A program made the translations under genes and the position numbers. This document shows positions 54,110 through 64,000 of a stretch of DNA of 64,000 nt, piece by piece. This DNA is from Limnomonas spitsbergensis. Its lineage: Eukaryota > Chlorophyta > Chlorophyceae > Chlamydomonadales. The stretch's first letter is position 1. The number at the start of each line of letters is the position of its first letter. The stretch spans positions 1,488,001-1,552,000 of the forward strand of contig JAYJMM010000081.1 in NCBI GenBank assembly GCA_037349105.1, read 5' to 3'. Below the pieces are notes generated by a model. It was given only the letters and a program-made list of their open reading frames with translations, did no database searches and was not told where the DNA came from.

Positions 54110-55425
54110 AGAACGGAGCAGCGGAAGGCTCGTGCGAACGGTACTGCTCATATGGAACAAGAAGGCATGAGAATCATGCGATGAAAAACAGGGTAACTGG
54201 CAGGGGCTGGACACCTGAATGACAGGAGCCAGAAACCCTGATTCCCCAAACCTGGTGAAGCAGTACAAAAGAACATGACTGCGCTGCTGAAAAAACACAA
54301 GCCAAACTCAGAAACCAGACCTCAGGAACTCAGACACTCAGAAGGAGTGCCAGAGCATGAGTGTCAGTTGAGAGGTGAACAAATAAATGCAAACAGATAA
54401 GAATCAGAAGCATAATGCAGAAAATGAACGCAAGGGTGCGGAGGCTAACCATGCTTAGGCAAACATTTGTTAATGTCCGTAGGTTGGTGACGAGGAGAGC
54501 GCAATCACGAGAAGCACTAGAAGATGCCAGGGGGGTGGGGGGTGATGGTCGTAGCGATAACGTGTGTGGAATTCAACATGTGAGGACAAGGATGAGGAGA
54601 TGTAGGGCTGGGAGACAGAGGTTGCTGGACTGGTGGCAGTGGGATGGGCTGGGTGATGAGGCAGGGACTGTGGTACATGGCTGAAGAGTGCATACCGATA
54701 CATGGACGCTCCCCTCTTGAAGAGGACTTGCAGCCTTGCGGGCCGTCGCTGAGTGCAGATGCGAACCGTTGGCACGGCCGGTAGGGCGTGGCCTTCGGAT
54801 GATCCTGATAATTCACCTGCAGATGTATGTTTGATCGATATGAGGCTGGTGCAGGGTGAAAGCGACGTGCGGAAAGAAAGGAAAGAGAAGGCGATGCGGC
54901 GTGGATTTTGGGAAGTACAGGTTGACGCCCTGTATACCGTACCCTTCAAGGCGGAAAGGGTTATGGCGGGTCAGTTAGAACAGGGGGAGATGCAGGCCGG
55001 CAGTCGGCTGTTTTCAAGGAAACGTCGGAGTCGATGGATGGAAAAGGCAGACTGGACAGTGTGAACTGCAAGTTGTTTAAGCAGCGGGGGGGCGTGGAGG
55101 GGTGGGATACCAAGGACTGGAAAGAGGTGCATGATGTCTTTATAGAAAATGCCAGAGCAACCAATGATGACGAGGTGAATCTGCATGCGCCGCACCAGAG
55201 ACTCTGACCTGCACTGTGCACTCCCGGTGTACGGCATTTCAAAACCCGTATTCCTTCAGGCATTTCTTCCTTTCGTCCATGTTGCACCCGTAGGCATTAG
55301 GACTCCGGCTCCCACCTATTTTCCTCCCCAAATAATAAAGGGCGTCGATATGGATCTGTTGCCTGAGAGAGACCAGGCAGATATTTACTCACAGCATCCC
55401 CAGCCGCTGAGAGCCTGAGACTGCT
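54110..55425 (+). other. No gene recognised
   Basis: Short open frames are present on both strands, but none has a family I recognise or consistent splice signals. The segment about 54700-54780 (cccctcttgaagaggacttg) contains a small palindrome and may be old element sequence. Confidence 0.35.
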
Positions 55426-56035
55426 CTGCCCGTTGTCCCTGGTCTGCCCGCCGTCCCTGGTCTGTCCGCCGCTGCTGCTCTGCCCGTCGTCCCTGGTCTG
55501 CCCGCCGCTGCTGCTCTGCCTGTCGTCCCTGGTCTTCCCGTCTTCCCTGGTCTTCCCGCCGTTGCTGCTCTGCCCGTCGTCCCTGGTCTGCCCGCCGCCG
55601 CTGCTCTGCCCGTCGTCCCTGGTCTTCCCGTCGTCCCTGGTCTTCCCGCCGCTGCTGCTCTGCCGTTGTCCCTGATCTTCCCGCCGCTGCTGCTCTGCCC
55701 GTCATCCCTGGTCTACCCGCCGCTACTGCTCTGCCCGCCGTTGCTGCTCTGCCCGCCGTTGCTGCTCTACCCGCCGCTGCTGCTCTGCCCGCTGTTGCTG
55801 CTCTACCCGTCGTCCCAGGTCTGCCCGTTGCCCCTGGTCTTCCCGCCGCTCTTGGTCTGCCTGTCGTCCCTGGTCTGCCCGCCGCTACTGCTCTGCCCGC
55901 CGCTGCTGCTCTGCCCGTTGTCCCAGGTCTGTCCGTCGTCCCTGGTATACCCGTGGCTGCTGCTCTACCCGCCGTTGCTGCTCCGCCCGTCGTCCCTGGT
56001 GTGCTCGTTGTTGCTAATGAGCCCGCTGTCGCCGC
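55425..56035 (+). repeat. CTGCTCTGCCCGTCGTCCCTGG minisatellite
   Basis: Variable 12-30 bp units combine ctgctctgcccgtcg, tccctggtctgcccgccg and ttgctgctctacccg. Leucine/serine-rich or Arg/Gln-rich open frames on the two strands are artefacts. Confidence 0.92.
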
Positions 56036-56039
56036 TCTG

Positions 56040-56755
56040 GTTACAATTTACCAGATGGCAGTTCTACCCCCAGGGCTTGTCTGAGCCAGGTGATGGCGAA
56101 GATCCATACATAGTACCACAGGCAGGTAAATAATGTGAATGCATAGATACCGGTACCTAGCGTGGGCTCATACTTTTAATTCAATGATGGCGCTTGGACG
56201 TGGTGTGATATTACGCTTCAGCCATTACTAAAATCACCCGTTTATGTTTGGTTAGTTGGGTAAGGGATTGTGCTACCCCTTTCAAAGAAAACACTTCACT
56301 TGTACCTCAGGCCTTCCGAATGATAATAATAATGGTAAGCAATTTAGAAGTATACGTGGCAAGCCGGCCTGACGGGAAAACACGAATGTGGATTTTCGCC
56401 TCATCCTAATTATTGTGTGTACCCCTTACATGCGATGGAGATGATAATTGGCTAGAGAGGCCTCTTGTTTAAACCGGTCGTCAATTAGACAGCCTGAAAT
56501 ACCGATGAATAAGTCCGTCATAAACGTGACAAGTTTGTTATGGTCTAACTGGTCTAACTGTCACGGTATATTACAGTATACGTGCCAGGACCGTTTAGGC
56601 CGCAGTTAGCGACCACGGAGGCTCTGCAGCTTCCCTGCGGATCCTCCTTATTTGAATAGGAACCTAGAAACCCGCTTACGCCAGGGGTTTAGCTTGCCCG
56701 TACTCTGAATTGGGGTTTACTGATTCAATATATTTCTCGGCAATAGCAAAACTAG
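56040..56755 (+). other. Unique sequence left of the inverted repeat
   Basis: About 700 bp of mixed sequence. ggtctaactggtctaactgt is a short duplication at 56549. No gene recognised. It may include the left end of the retroelement, but no second long terminal repeat is in view to test this. Confidence 0.35.
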
Positions 56756-57212
56756 CTACTTCGTCCCTTTCAAAAGGACAGACCTCTTCTGTAACAAGCT
56801 CCGGCCGTCACCAGTGCGTGAGACCCGAGGTGTTCCAAACGTCAGTACCTACTTCAAGTCAAGACTAGATCAGCCTCCGCTGAGATAGCAGGAGAACAAG
56901 GCCTCAGTTGAGGAACGAGATCCCTGCAGAACAGTAGTTCGCAGTCTACGATCCCGTACCCTCACCGCGTGTGACGCGGTAAGTGCACCTGATATTGCCC
57001 AGCTGGATCGCGACCAGACGGCCTGAAGGCCTGCGCCAACCCTAGCTCTTGCCTGACATACAAATACAAATCTAGAAGCTTAACTCGTTGAGCACCCGCA
57101 GCCAGTGAGTAGTCACGAAGTCTGCCCGTAGGCGCCCATCACTGTCGTGAGGGAGAAGTCCGCCACGGACCTGAAGCGCACATCGCGTGTCCTTTTGAAA
57201 GGGACGAAGTAG
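56756..57212. repeat. Perfect 25-bp inverted repeat, 457-bp unit
   Basis: 56756-56780 (ctacttcgtccctttcaaaa plus ggaca) is the exact reverse complement of 57188-57212. It encloses 407 bp with no open frame of note. It could be a MITE or foldback element, or a terminal structure of the adjoining retroelement. Immediate flanks (aactag and attgag) show no target duplication. Confidence 0.85.
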
Positions 57213-57707
57213 ATTGAGCCTGATCAGCCTGATTTGCCAGTTCCTGCAGAAGGTGTTTGAGCTTCAAAGATTTGAATTTTGCTTGTCATCAAACAGCCTG
57301 GAATTTGGTGCTTGAACTGCAATTGGCTGAGGTAATCTCCAGAGAGAGATTGCCAAGTTAAACCCTGTGAATCACTTTTTTTTGGTGGGCCAAAGCATCC
57401 CCGCAGGACCACAGAGCTGAGCGAACACCACGCAAGAAGCTACATCCACGCAGGGCGTGTGACACCTAGAGCTGCCCAGCCAGAAAGGTGGGAAGTGCTG
57501 AAGGCGACGGAGGATTCCGCCAGATTCTGATTAATTAGCAAGAAAAGCAAGAAGGCAGGGCCTGACCTGTTTTTGCTGTACCTGTCATCTTGACCTAACT
57601 GGCAGACCCTCACCAGGCTGCAGTGGGTACGAGAGGCAGAAGCCTGAGCGTTAGCAGATCCTGTTCTGGTGTTGCCGGCACATTGCAGGATCGTGTGGAT
57701 CGTATAA

Positions 57708-59954
57708 TTGTCTATAGGAATGGCAGAGTGTAACCTGCATCCTGATAGGCACGAGCACCCCGACGCCCGACGCCGAAGTGGGCGCGTGCGGGGGCTGGAG
57801 CCAGGTGAAGACCTGACAGAGGTGGCTGATTCACTAATTGCAGAGGAAGCCCTGCGGATGGCGGAGAAACTGGCAGGGCCAGTGGATCCGGCCGCAGATG
57901 CCTGCAGGGTATCAGGACCTGACCGCTTCCTGACCAGAGAGGCAGGAACGCTGGCCGATGGTGCTGTGTGCGTAACAAGGACAGGCATTGGGCGAGGAGG
58001 CCCACTGCCCGCTGATTCCAGGAGCAGCCTGGCATTTGAGCAGGGTCCGTCGCAGGCGGGAACCCCAGACCTGATCTTGGATCAGGTGGCTGAGGTGTCT
58101 CAGAGCAGCGGCATACGGCGGGACAATGGTCCAGACACCGCTGCGCAACAGAATCCGCCCAGGGTGGCAAGGGTTGCGCGGCGGGTGTTGATGGATTCCT
58201 GCCAGCCGGAACACAGTGCAGAGATCGCTGCAGACCCAGAGGGGCTAGCAGGCCATGACAGATTACAGCCAGGTGGAAAGGAAATGGGAAGCAGGCGAGT
58301 GCCTGCAGTGGTCAAGCGCGAGGGGGCAGGTGCCCAACCAGCGGTGACCAGGCAGGTTTGGCAGGCCAGTGCAGAGCCGCTGGCAGCATTTAAAAATTCA
58401 GCGGTGCCGGTGGGAAAGCCTTGGGCTGACCTGATATCCGAGGAGGAGATGTCAGACCCAGCCCAGGAGGAAAGGGCGCAGCAATCCAAGGCAGGGATGA
58501 GGCCTGTGCAGTAGCTGCGACAGCGCAGAATGCTGTTTAGAAGAGGAGCATGTTCCACGGTCTACGGCGGAACGCCACTGTCCAGGTTTCCACCCAGTGT
58601 GGGTAAACCGGTGCAGCGATCCAAGGCAGGAGCGGGCAGCAGGATCCGGGCAAGCACCAGCAAGAAGGGCAGCCTGTATGGATTCTTCCACAACCCAGCT
58701 TGGGCACAGGAGGAAAGCTCAGGAGATCCAGAGAGATCCAAGGCCAGGACTGTGGTGAAGGTGGAAGAGGCAATTGAGGAACAGCCGCAGCCGTTTGGCT
58801 GGGCAAGAATCTTGCTGTGGGCAACGCACCTGTGGAAGCAGATTTGCTCCAGGACGTTTGCTCATTTCAGTGACCAGGTCACAGCAATTGAGGAGTTCAA
58901 AGCCCATCACCTGAGGGAGTGGGTGACAAAGGCCATGATGGGTATTCCCCATACAGGCCAGGACAGGGCGACGCTGTTAGCCGCCCTTGGACAGGTGTCC
59001 AAGGGAGGGGCGGAGCACGAAGCGGCCCTGGCTATTAAGACCTTCGCAGACGAATGGTATAACGGCGTGACAGGAGATCAGGAGGAACATGGATCTGAGC
59101 CTGAGGATGAGGAGGATCAAGAGTGGGAAGGATTTGAAACAGTGGCGCAGCGGCCTGAGGAACTCAGAGAGGTCCACAGGTGGCAGCAGCAGGCAAGGGC
59201 CGCGCCAACACCGATACCCAGATCAGAAGCTTTTGAGATCAGTAGTGAACCAAGCCTCAGGGGGCGGCCAAGAGGCGGGGAAGCGCCCAGGGCCAGCAGC
59301 CCAGCTGCCAGTGAAAGGGCAGAACTGACTAGCCGATCGCTCGCCAGGATGGCAGAGCATGGCGTAGACACGCGCAGAGCCAGCAGACAGGAGTCATATA
59401 AGCTGCTGCGCATAGTGGAAGGCAAGGAGAATATTTGCCAAGAGGTGCAAGTGGACCACATCGAGGAGTTCTTGAGGAACAGACAAGTGGGACCAGCAAG
59501 GGGAACCCTGCAGGAAGTTGAACCTGCAGGCAGCACCAGGAGCAGCGGACCCAGAAGGCAGGAGGCCAGGGAGGAGACGCGATCAGACTCCTATGCCAGA
59601 GACTATACTGGTGGAACACAGCCAGGCAGGCAGTACCAGGCGCCGCCCAGGGGGCAGGCAGGCAGTACGGAACAGCCAGGTGGATACAGCCAGGAGCCGC
59701 CCAGGGGGCAGGCAGGCAGCAGAGAGCAACATGATCGGCAGAACCAAGAGCCGCCTAGGGGGCAGGCAGACGGCGCGGATCAGCGAAACTGGCAGGGCCA
59801 GGAGCCGCCCAGGGGGCAGGCTGAAAACAGCGGAGCAACGCAGCAAGGTTGGCAAAACCAGGGGCCGCCCAGGGGGCAGGCAGAATCAGACAGAGGAGCA
59901 CAGCCTTGGAGATCCGAACCGGTGGAGCAGCAGAGCAGAAGTGAGGTGGGGTGA
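57708..59954 (+). pseudogene. Retroelement N-terminal gag-like region, interrupted by TAG
   Basis: Frame open from 57708 to TGA at 59952-59954 except for one TAG at 58512-58514. The frame is clean on both sides of the TAG, so this is one coding unit. It is rich in Glu, Arg, Gln and Ala. The segment 58880-59070 (EEFKAHHLREWVTKAMMG) looks like a folded helical domain. I cannot name a domain with confidence. Confidence 0.6.
59635..59890 (+). repeat. Five coding repeats with PPRGQA
   Basis: Units of about 19-20 residues, each with E/APPRGQA followed by Gly, Ser, Gln-rich spacer. At DNA level gagccgcccagggggcaggc is the core. It is a coding minisatellite inside the gag-like region. Confidence 0.88.
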
Positions 59955-60944
59955 CCGCCACCTGCAGGGAGCAGAGGCTCCGCAGGCAGGGCAGGCAGAC
60001 GGCCGTCTGGAGAGAACCATGCTCAGGAGGAGCCAGATAACAGACACAGCGGACACCAGCAGGATCACAACCCATCAGGGGGCGGCGGAGATGGACCTGG
60101 ATCACACTCTGGATCAGAGGATTCAGGGTCAACTGGAGCAGACAGGCGCGGGCCAGGGGCCAGGCGGGAGTCAGGTGACCAGGAAATGAGAAGGCTCGAT
60201 CGGGAGCAGGCAAGGAACAATCTGCAGCTGCAGCAGCAGATGATCTAGTTGGCAGGTGTTGCCAAATTTGCCAAGATTCCCACTATCCAAGGCAATGTGC
60301 CGGTGCTGGATATGTCGCACCCAGGCGCGGTTGCAGCCAGGACGTATTGCCAAGCTTGTGGCTATTGGGGTTCACACAACATACTGGCGCTGTCAGATGA
60401 ACCGCCAGCACTGGCTGTGGTAGCAGGGGAGATTACAGGATCGTGCAAATCGCCATCAGCTATGGCTATGCTGGTGAAGTCACTGGTCAAGCTGTGGGAC
60501 AGCAAGCCTGCGTGTGTGGGGCCGCTGATGTCGGCCATCAGGGCAGCGCCCCACGCAGGAGAAAGGGCTGCCAGAGAGGTGGACAAGATCAGGGATCTGT
60601 GGACTGCCCCAGTGGGGGAGCAGTGCCGCGAGACATCGCTGCTCACCCTGTGGATCAGGGTGGTGCAAGCGGAGGTGGGGAAGCCAACCTCAGAGGAGAG
60701 GACAGCTATCTCCAACCTCAGGTTGGGAGTGAAGACCACTCTTGATCCGGAGGTTAAGTCAGAGGAGACTGTGGAGGCGTTTGCTCACAGAGTGCTGTCA
60801 ACAGCGCAGTTGCTGCAGATCTCGAGGGATGCAGTGGACCACTTTGGCAGGCGACACTCAGTCTCGCACATGTTTCATGACGGGCTGCCAGCAGCTACAA
60901 AGCAAAACTCAGCGAATTCGTCGTCACGGTACCAGGGTACCTGA
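59955..60944 (+). pseudogene. Retroelement capsid-like segment with stops
   Basis: The same frame continues after TGA 59952, is cut by TAG at 60246-60248 and runs to TGA at 60942. The part from 60250 has a folded character (AGVAKFAKIPTIQGN, ARTYCQACGYWGSHNI, FAHRVLSTAQLLQISRD). Near 60894 the reading continues sensibly only in the next frame, which shows a 1-base loss. Confidence 0.6.
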
Positions 60945-62296
60945 GTATGACGGATGAAGACCAGATCACAGTGCTGACTCAGCAGGTGGTGCTGTGGGAG
61001 AAGTTCGCCCTGGAAATGGGGGACCTAGGAGGAGCAAGCATGAGGCAGGTGGCCAACAGTGGACTTGGCCAGGGCGAGGCGTAGAACAACAGAGGAAGGA
61101 GAGAGCGGACTGGACAGTGGGAGATGCGGGCGCGCCTTGATGGGGCAGTGATCCCCGCAGGCCCCGCTGCAGCCCAGCAACAGCGGAGTGAGGGTAAACC
61201 CAGAGGAGTTTCCTAGGCAGACCAACCCGCAGCGCAGCACAACAGCGCAGGGGGCGCTATGGGGGCAGCCAGGGCGTGTTACCAGTGTGGTAGCACAGCG
61301 CATCTGGCCAGGGACTGCAGAGTGCCCAGAGCCAGGGATGAGCGCAGAGATGAGCGCAGGGATGAGCGCAGGCCAGCGCCGCTAGCTACCGACATAACAG
61401 CTGGGCAGGCCAGACCGCCGCCCCAGCAGTATCCTCTACCGCCCAGGCCGCCGCAGGGACAGGCGGCTGGCAGGCCGTATGATCGGAACCAGGGCAACAG
61501 GCCGTATCCAAGGCCAGGGCCAGGCCAGGGTGGTCAGGCACAGCAAGCGGCACATGTGTCGCACCTGACCAGCCCAACAGGGCAGGCTGAGCCTGAGGGA
61601 TGGCACCAGACGATGGCTGAGATGCTCAGCGAGTCGGTGGCCCTAATGACGCAGGTTGGGCTGTTGGCCAAGCCTGCAGAGTTCAAACAGGCGGTTCACA
61701 ACGCCCGCCCTAAGTCATTCTTGCCCGGGCCTCCCCAGGAGAAGGAACCTGAGCAGAGTCTCAGGGAACCTGCCTCCAGGAAAGGAGAAAAGAGGATGGT
61801 GTTGAGCAGATTGGCTGACGATATGATTGATATCCGTCTGCAGGTGTTCAAGCTGAACGAGAGGTTGTCGTCGCTCTCTTGCGCTACCTTACCCATGGGA
61901 ACTGACCAGCGTGGTGAGGCCAGTAGGGGCAAGCAAGAGAGCAGGGTGGTGTCAGCAGCGCCAAAGCTGCAGTACTTCCGGAATGACAGAAGTAACCTGG
62001 AACAGTGTGTGGGTCTCATGGTAAAGGGCAAGGTCCTAGTGGCTCAGAAACGGGTGATGGAATCTGCTTGCTCCTGCCACGTTATCACAGTGAACATTGC
62101 TGAACAGCTAGTGGCCATGGGCGCTGAGCTGGTGCGTACGGATGAGAAGATCCGTACCACGGACAATGCAGGGGCAGACATGTATGGTATCCTGTTTATT
62201 TATGTGGTACACCACATAAATACACGTATGGTTACGGTGGGCCTAACGCCATCATGGAGCCCACACTGTGGTCCGTGTGGTGAAAACGCCGCCTGA
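60895..62296 (+). pseudogene. Retroelement zinc-knuckle and protease-like segment
   Basis: The second frame carries KLSEFVVTVPGYLSMTDEDQ, then two TAG stops (61082, 61214). The knuckle CYQCGSTAHLARDC fits CX2CX4HX4C, the nucleic-acid binding motif of gag proteins. Further on, VMESACSCHVITVNIAEQL resembles the start of retropepsins, but the catalytic Asp-Ser/Thr-Gly is not present (ESA). That call is tentative. Frame shifts again before 62268. Confidence 0.6.
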
Positions 62297-64000
62297 TGCA
62301 TATGAACATCTGGTGGGGGACCCTGAGTTTCTCAAGTATGATGGGGTCCTAGAGGCAGCGGGAAGGCTGACCCTACGCCCCAGAGAGGGTGCCCAGGGGG
62401 CGCGCGGGTCCAGGGACCTTACGCTGCCACTGGAGCTGGCATCCCCAGGAGGGGGATACCAGGCAGCGGCTGTTGCGTGGGCAGGGATCCAGTGCGGATT
62501 CGCCGAAAGGGGAGGATGGCCTGCGGCCAGTGTGGAGGACGATCATGAGCCCCTCTTACACCATGCCATGGCCCACCGTGCAGGTGCAGCCATGAGGGCC
62601 GCGACGAATATGGAAGAAGGCCGTAGGCAAACGGCAGGAAGGAGTAACTATGGAGGGCCTCAAGAGGCGCCTCTGCAAAGCCGCAAGCCCCAGCAGTCGC
62701 GGGACGCCCAGAAGCCGCACAGGGAGGTGCCGGTGGGACCCACGACAGTGCCGCCTAAGGAAAGGCGTGAGCGCAGACAGACGGAAGAGCCCCAGCACAG
62801 CCGCGCAGAGCCGCAGGCGGGGGCTGCTGCAGAGGTGTCGGAGGGTGTCCACAGAGCGCGCAGGGCAGCGACCATGACGGGTGCCAGGAAGGAGTTCATC
62901 AGGAAGAACTATGAAGTCAGCGAGGAGAACCCGTGCACTCTGTGCGGGGCGCAGGGATGGCACACGTCTGAGTGCTGCGACATCCGGATCTTAGAGCACG
63001 TCAGGTCAGGACTGCGCTCAGAGATTCAGGTACCCAGCAAGGACGAAAGGACAGCCAAGGTGCAAACGGCCAGGCCGCAGTCCGAGGCCTGCAGGAGCAG
63101 GCCGGGTCCAAGTTCCCGGGAGGTGGACAAGGAGGTCCCCCCAGAGGTGGAAAGGGCAACATAGGGAGAGGCAGCCCAGAGCAGTGGCACGACTCTCAGC
63201 CAGGACTACCAGGCTGGCAGCAAGGATGAGGAGGAGGAGGAAGAGGGCCAGCGGGAGGCGGAGCCCCAAGGGGCTCTGCACAGCAGGGAATCCAGAGAGT
63301 TGGATAGACTGCGATACCAGCAGCGGTTCTCACAGAAGGCGTTAAAGGACAAGGAGGTGCAGCTGTACCAACAAAGCGCGGCCTTTGTAAAGTACCTACG
63401 CCTGCAGATGGCAAGGTGGGGTGACATCAAGTCCGTGGATAGCGTCATGACAGAAGTGCAGAAGGAGTATATTCTGCAGGCAGACCAGCTGCCAGGCCGG
63501 TATCAGGCCATTGGGGACCTGATGGCGGGGAGGCCGCAAAACAAGGTGCCAGTGGACCCGGAGCTGGCAGCCAGCATCCAGGAGATGTTGCTACCCGCGT
63601 CCCCGTGGGATAGCGACCCAGAAGGGGAAGGCGAGCCCCTCAGCATGGTGGTACCGGCGGAGATGGCTAGTCCCGATACCCGCAGGGAGCGGGAGGGGAC
63701 AGCGGCGGCAGTTGAGGCCGAGGACAAGGCTCCCAGGGAGCGCAGCAGGAGCGCCCAGAGAGGGCAGGTGAGGGAGCACCAAGTGGTGGCTCCCATGCCA
63801 GGGGTCAAGAGCCAGCTGACAGAGCACAACACTGGAGATAGCAGCCCGGCCGATGTACAGGCCAGGGGCAGGTGGCGCAGGTCCCCAAGTGAGGGGGACA
63901 GCGACAGGCGTATCCGTACGAGGATGGAGAGCCCAGGACCAGAGCAGAGGGGCAGCATGCCCCGAGGCCGCTCCCTAGAGCGAGGCTCAGGGAGCCTAGC
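62268..64000 (+). pseudogene. Retroelement C-terminal gag-like part, cut by window end
   Basis: The frame is open to TAG at 63162-63164 and then to the window edge with no other stop. It holds a Cys/His cluster CTLCGAQGWHTSECC (about 62935) resembling a second zinc knuckle, an acidic run of Glu, and a helical segment RLRYQQRFSQKALKDKEV. The Arg/Ser-rich end continues off window. Confidence 0.55.

Larger units (their letters stand above)
57700..64000 (+). mobile_element. Decayed retroelement, gag-like coding region, right end off window
   Basis: One long coding region can be followed on + from about 57708 to the edge. It changes frame at about 60894 (a single base seems lost) and again between about 62230 and 62268. 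It is broken by stops at 58512 (TAG), 59952 (TGA), 60246 (TAG), 61082 (TAG), 61214 (TAG) and 63162 (TAG). Features in order are a charged N-terminal region, Pro/Gly/Gln repeats (59635-59890), a capsid-like helical part (60250-60960), a CCHC knuckle (61277-61318), and a possible protease-like stretch (61990-62250). A second zinc-knuckle-like motif (62935-62980) and a charged C-terminal part follow. No reverse transcriptase is in view. Superfamily cannot be assigned. Confidence 0.72.

Noticed and set aside
54753..55064. Plus frame of 103 codons with charged sequence
   Set aside because: Reads somewhat protein-like, but no homologous motif or splice context was found and overlapping frames are equally open.

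Overview
This is a eukaryotic nuclear window. The intron-rich genes have plant-like protein sequence, and interstitial telomere-type CCCTAAA/TTTAGGG motifs recur throughout. Together these suggest a green-lineage organism, most likely a repeat-rich green alga; the species cannot be fixed from the sequence. No prokaryotic operons, rRNA genes or CRISPR arrays are visible.

Layout. 1-27143 (+) holds the 3' three quarters of one gene for glutamine-dependent NAD+ synthetase. Fifteen small coding exons (6525-27143, about 644 codons, all phases consistent) are separated by introns packed with tandem repeats. The N-terminal exons lie left of the window. About 28.7-30.3 kb (+) is an 83-bp repeat array followed by a possible terminal exon of another gene. 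33.6-38.3 kb (-) carries three exons of a Nudix hydrolase with a perfect Nudix box. Around 36.7-36.9 kb (-) is a decayed piece of hAT transposase. Four further candidate exons of unidentified genes sit near 43.8 kb (+), 47.3 kb (-), 49.1 kb (+) and 51.2-51.6 kb (-). From about 57.2 kb to the right edge (+) is a decayed gag-like retroelement coding region with CCHC-type zinc knuckles. Between these are minisatellites with units of 8 to about 175 bp, two families of short retroposons flanked by 11-12 bp target duplications, and a MITE-like element.

Main observation. Most minisatellites here are not random repeats. They are amplified copies of the adjoining exon-intron junction. Degenerate copies of the last 10-70 bases of an exon plus its 5' splice site lie downstream of the true donor, or copies of the polypyrimidine tract, AG and first exon bases lie upstream of the true acceptor. 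I see this at most NAD synthetase junctions, at a Nudix donor on the other strand, and at candidate exons near 43.8, 47.3 and 51.2 kb. The 6.3-kb, 66-bp array at the left edge encodes DGNYRG-type peptide in every unit. This matches the conserved DGNYRE segment that should immediately precede the first visible NAD synthetase exon. The introns therefore appear to have grown by tandem duplication of splice junctions, leaving dozens of decoy splice sites.

A second observation is a family of about 100-bp elements (at least six copies) with a GGTAAC-like head, a GC hairpin and a (CTTT)n tail, flanked by 11-12 bp target duplications. One copy sits inside a duplicated exon fragment so that GT and AG flank it exactly, as an introner would.
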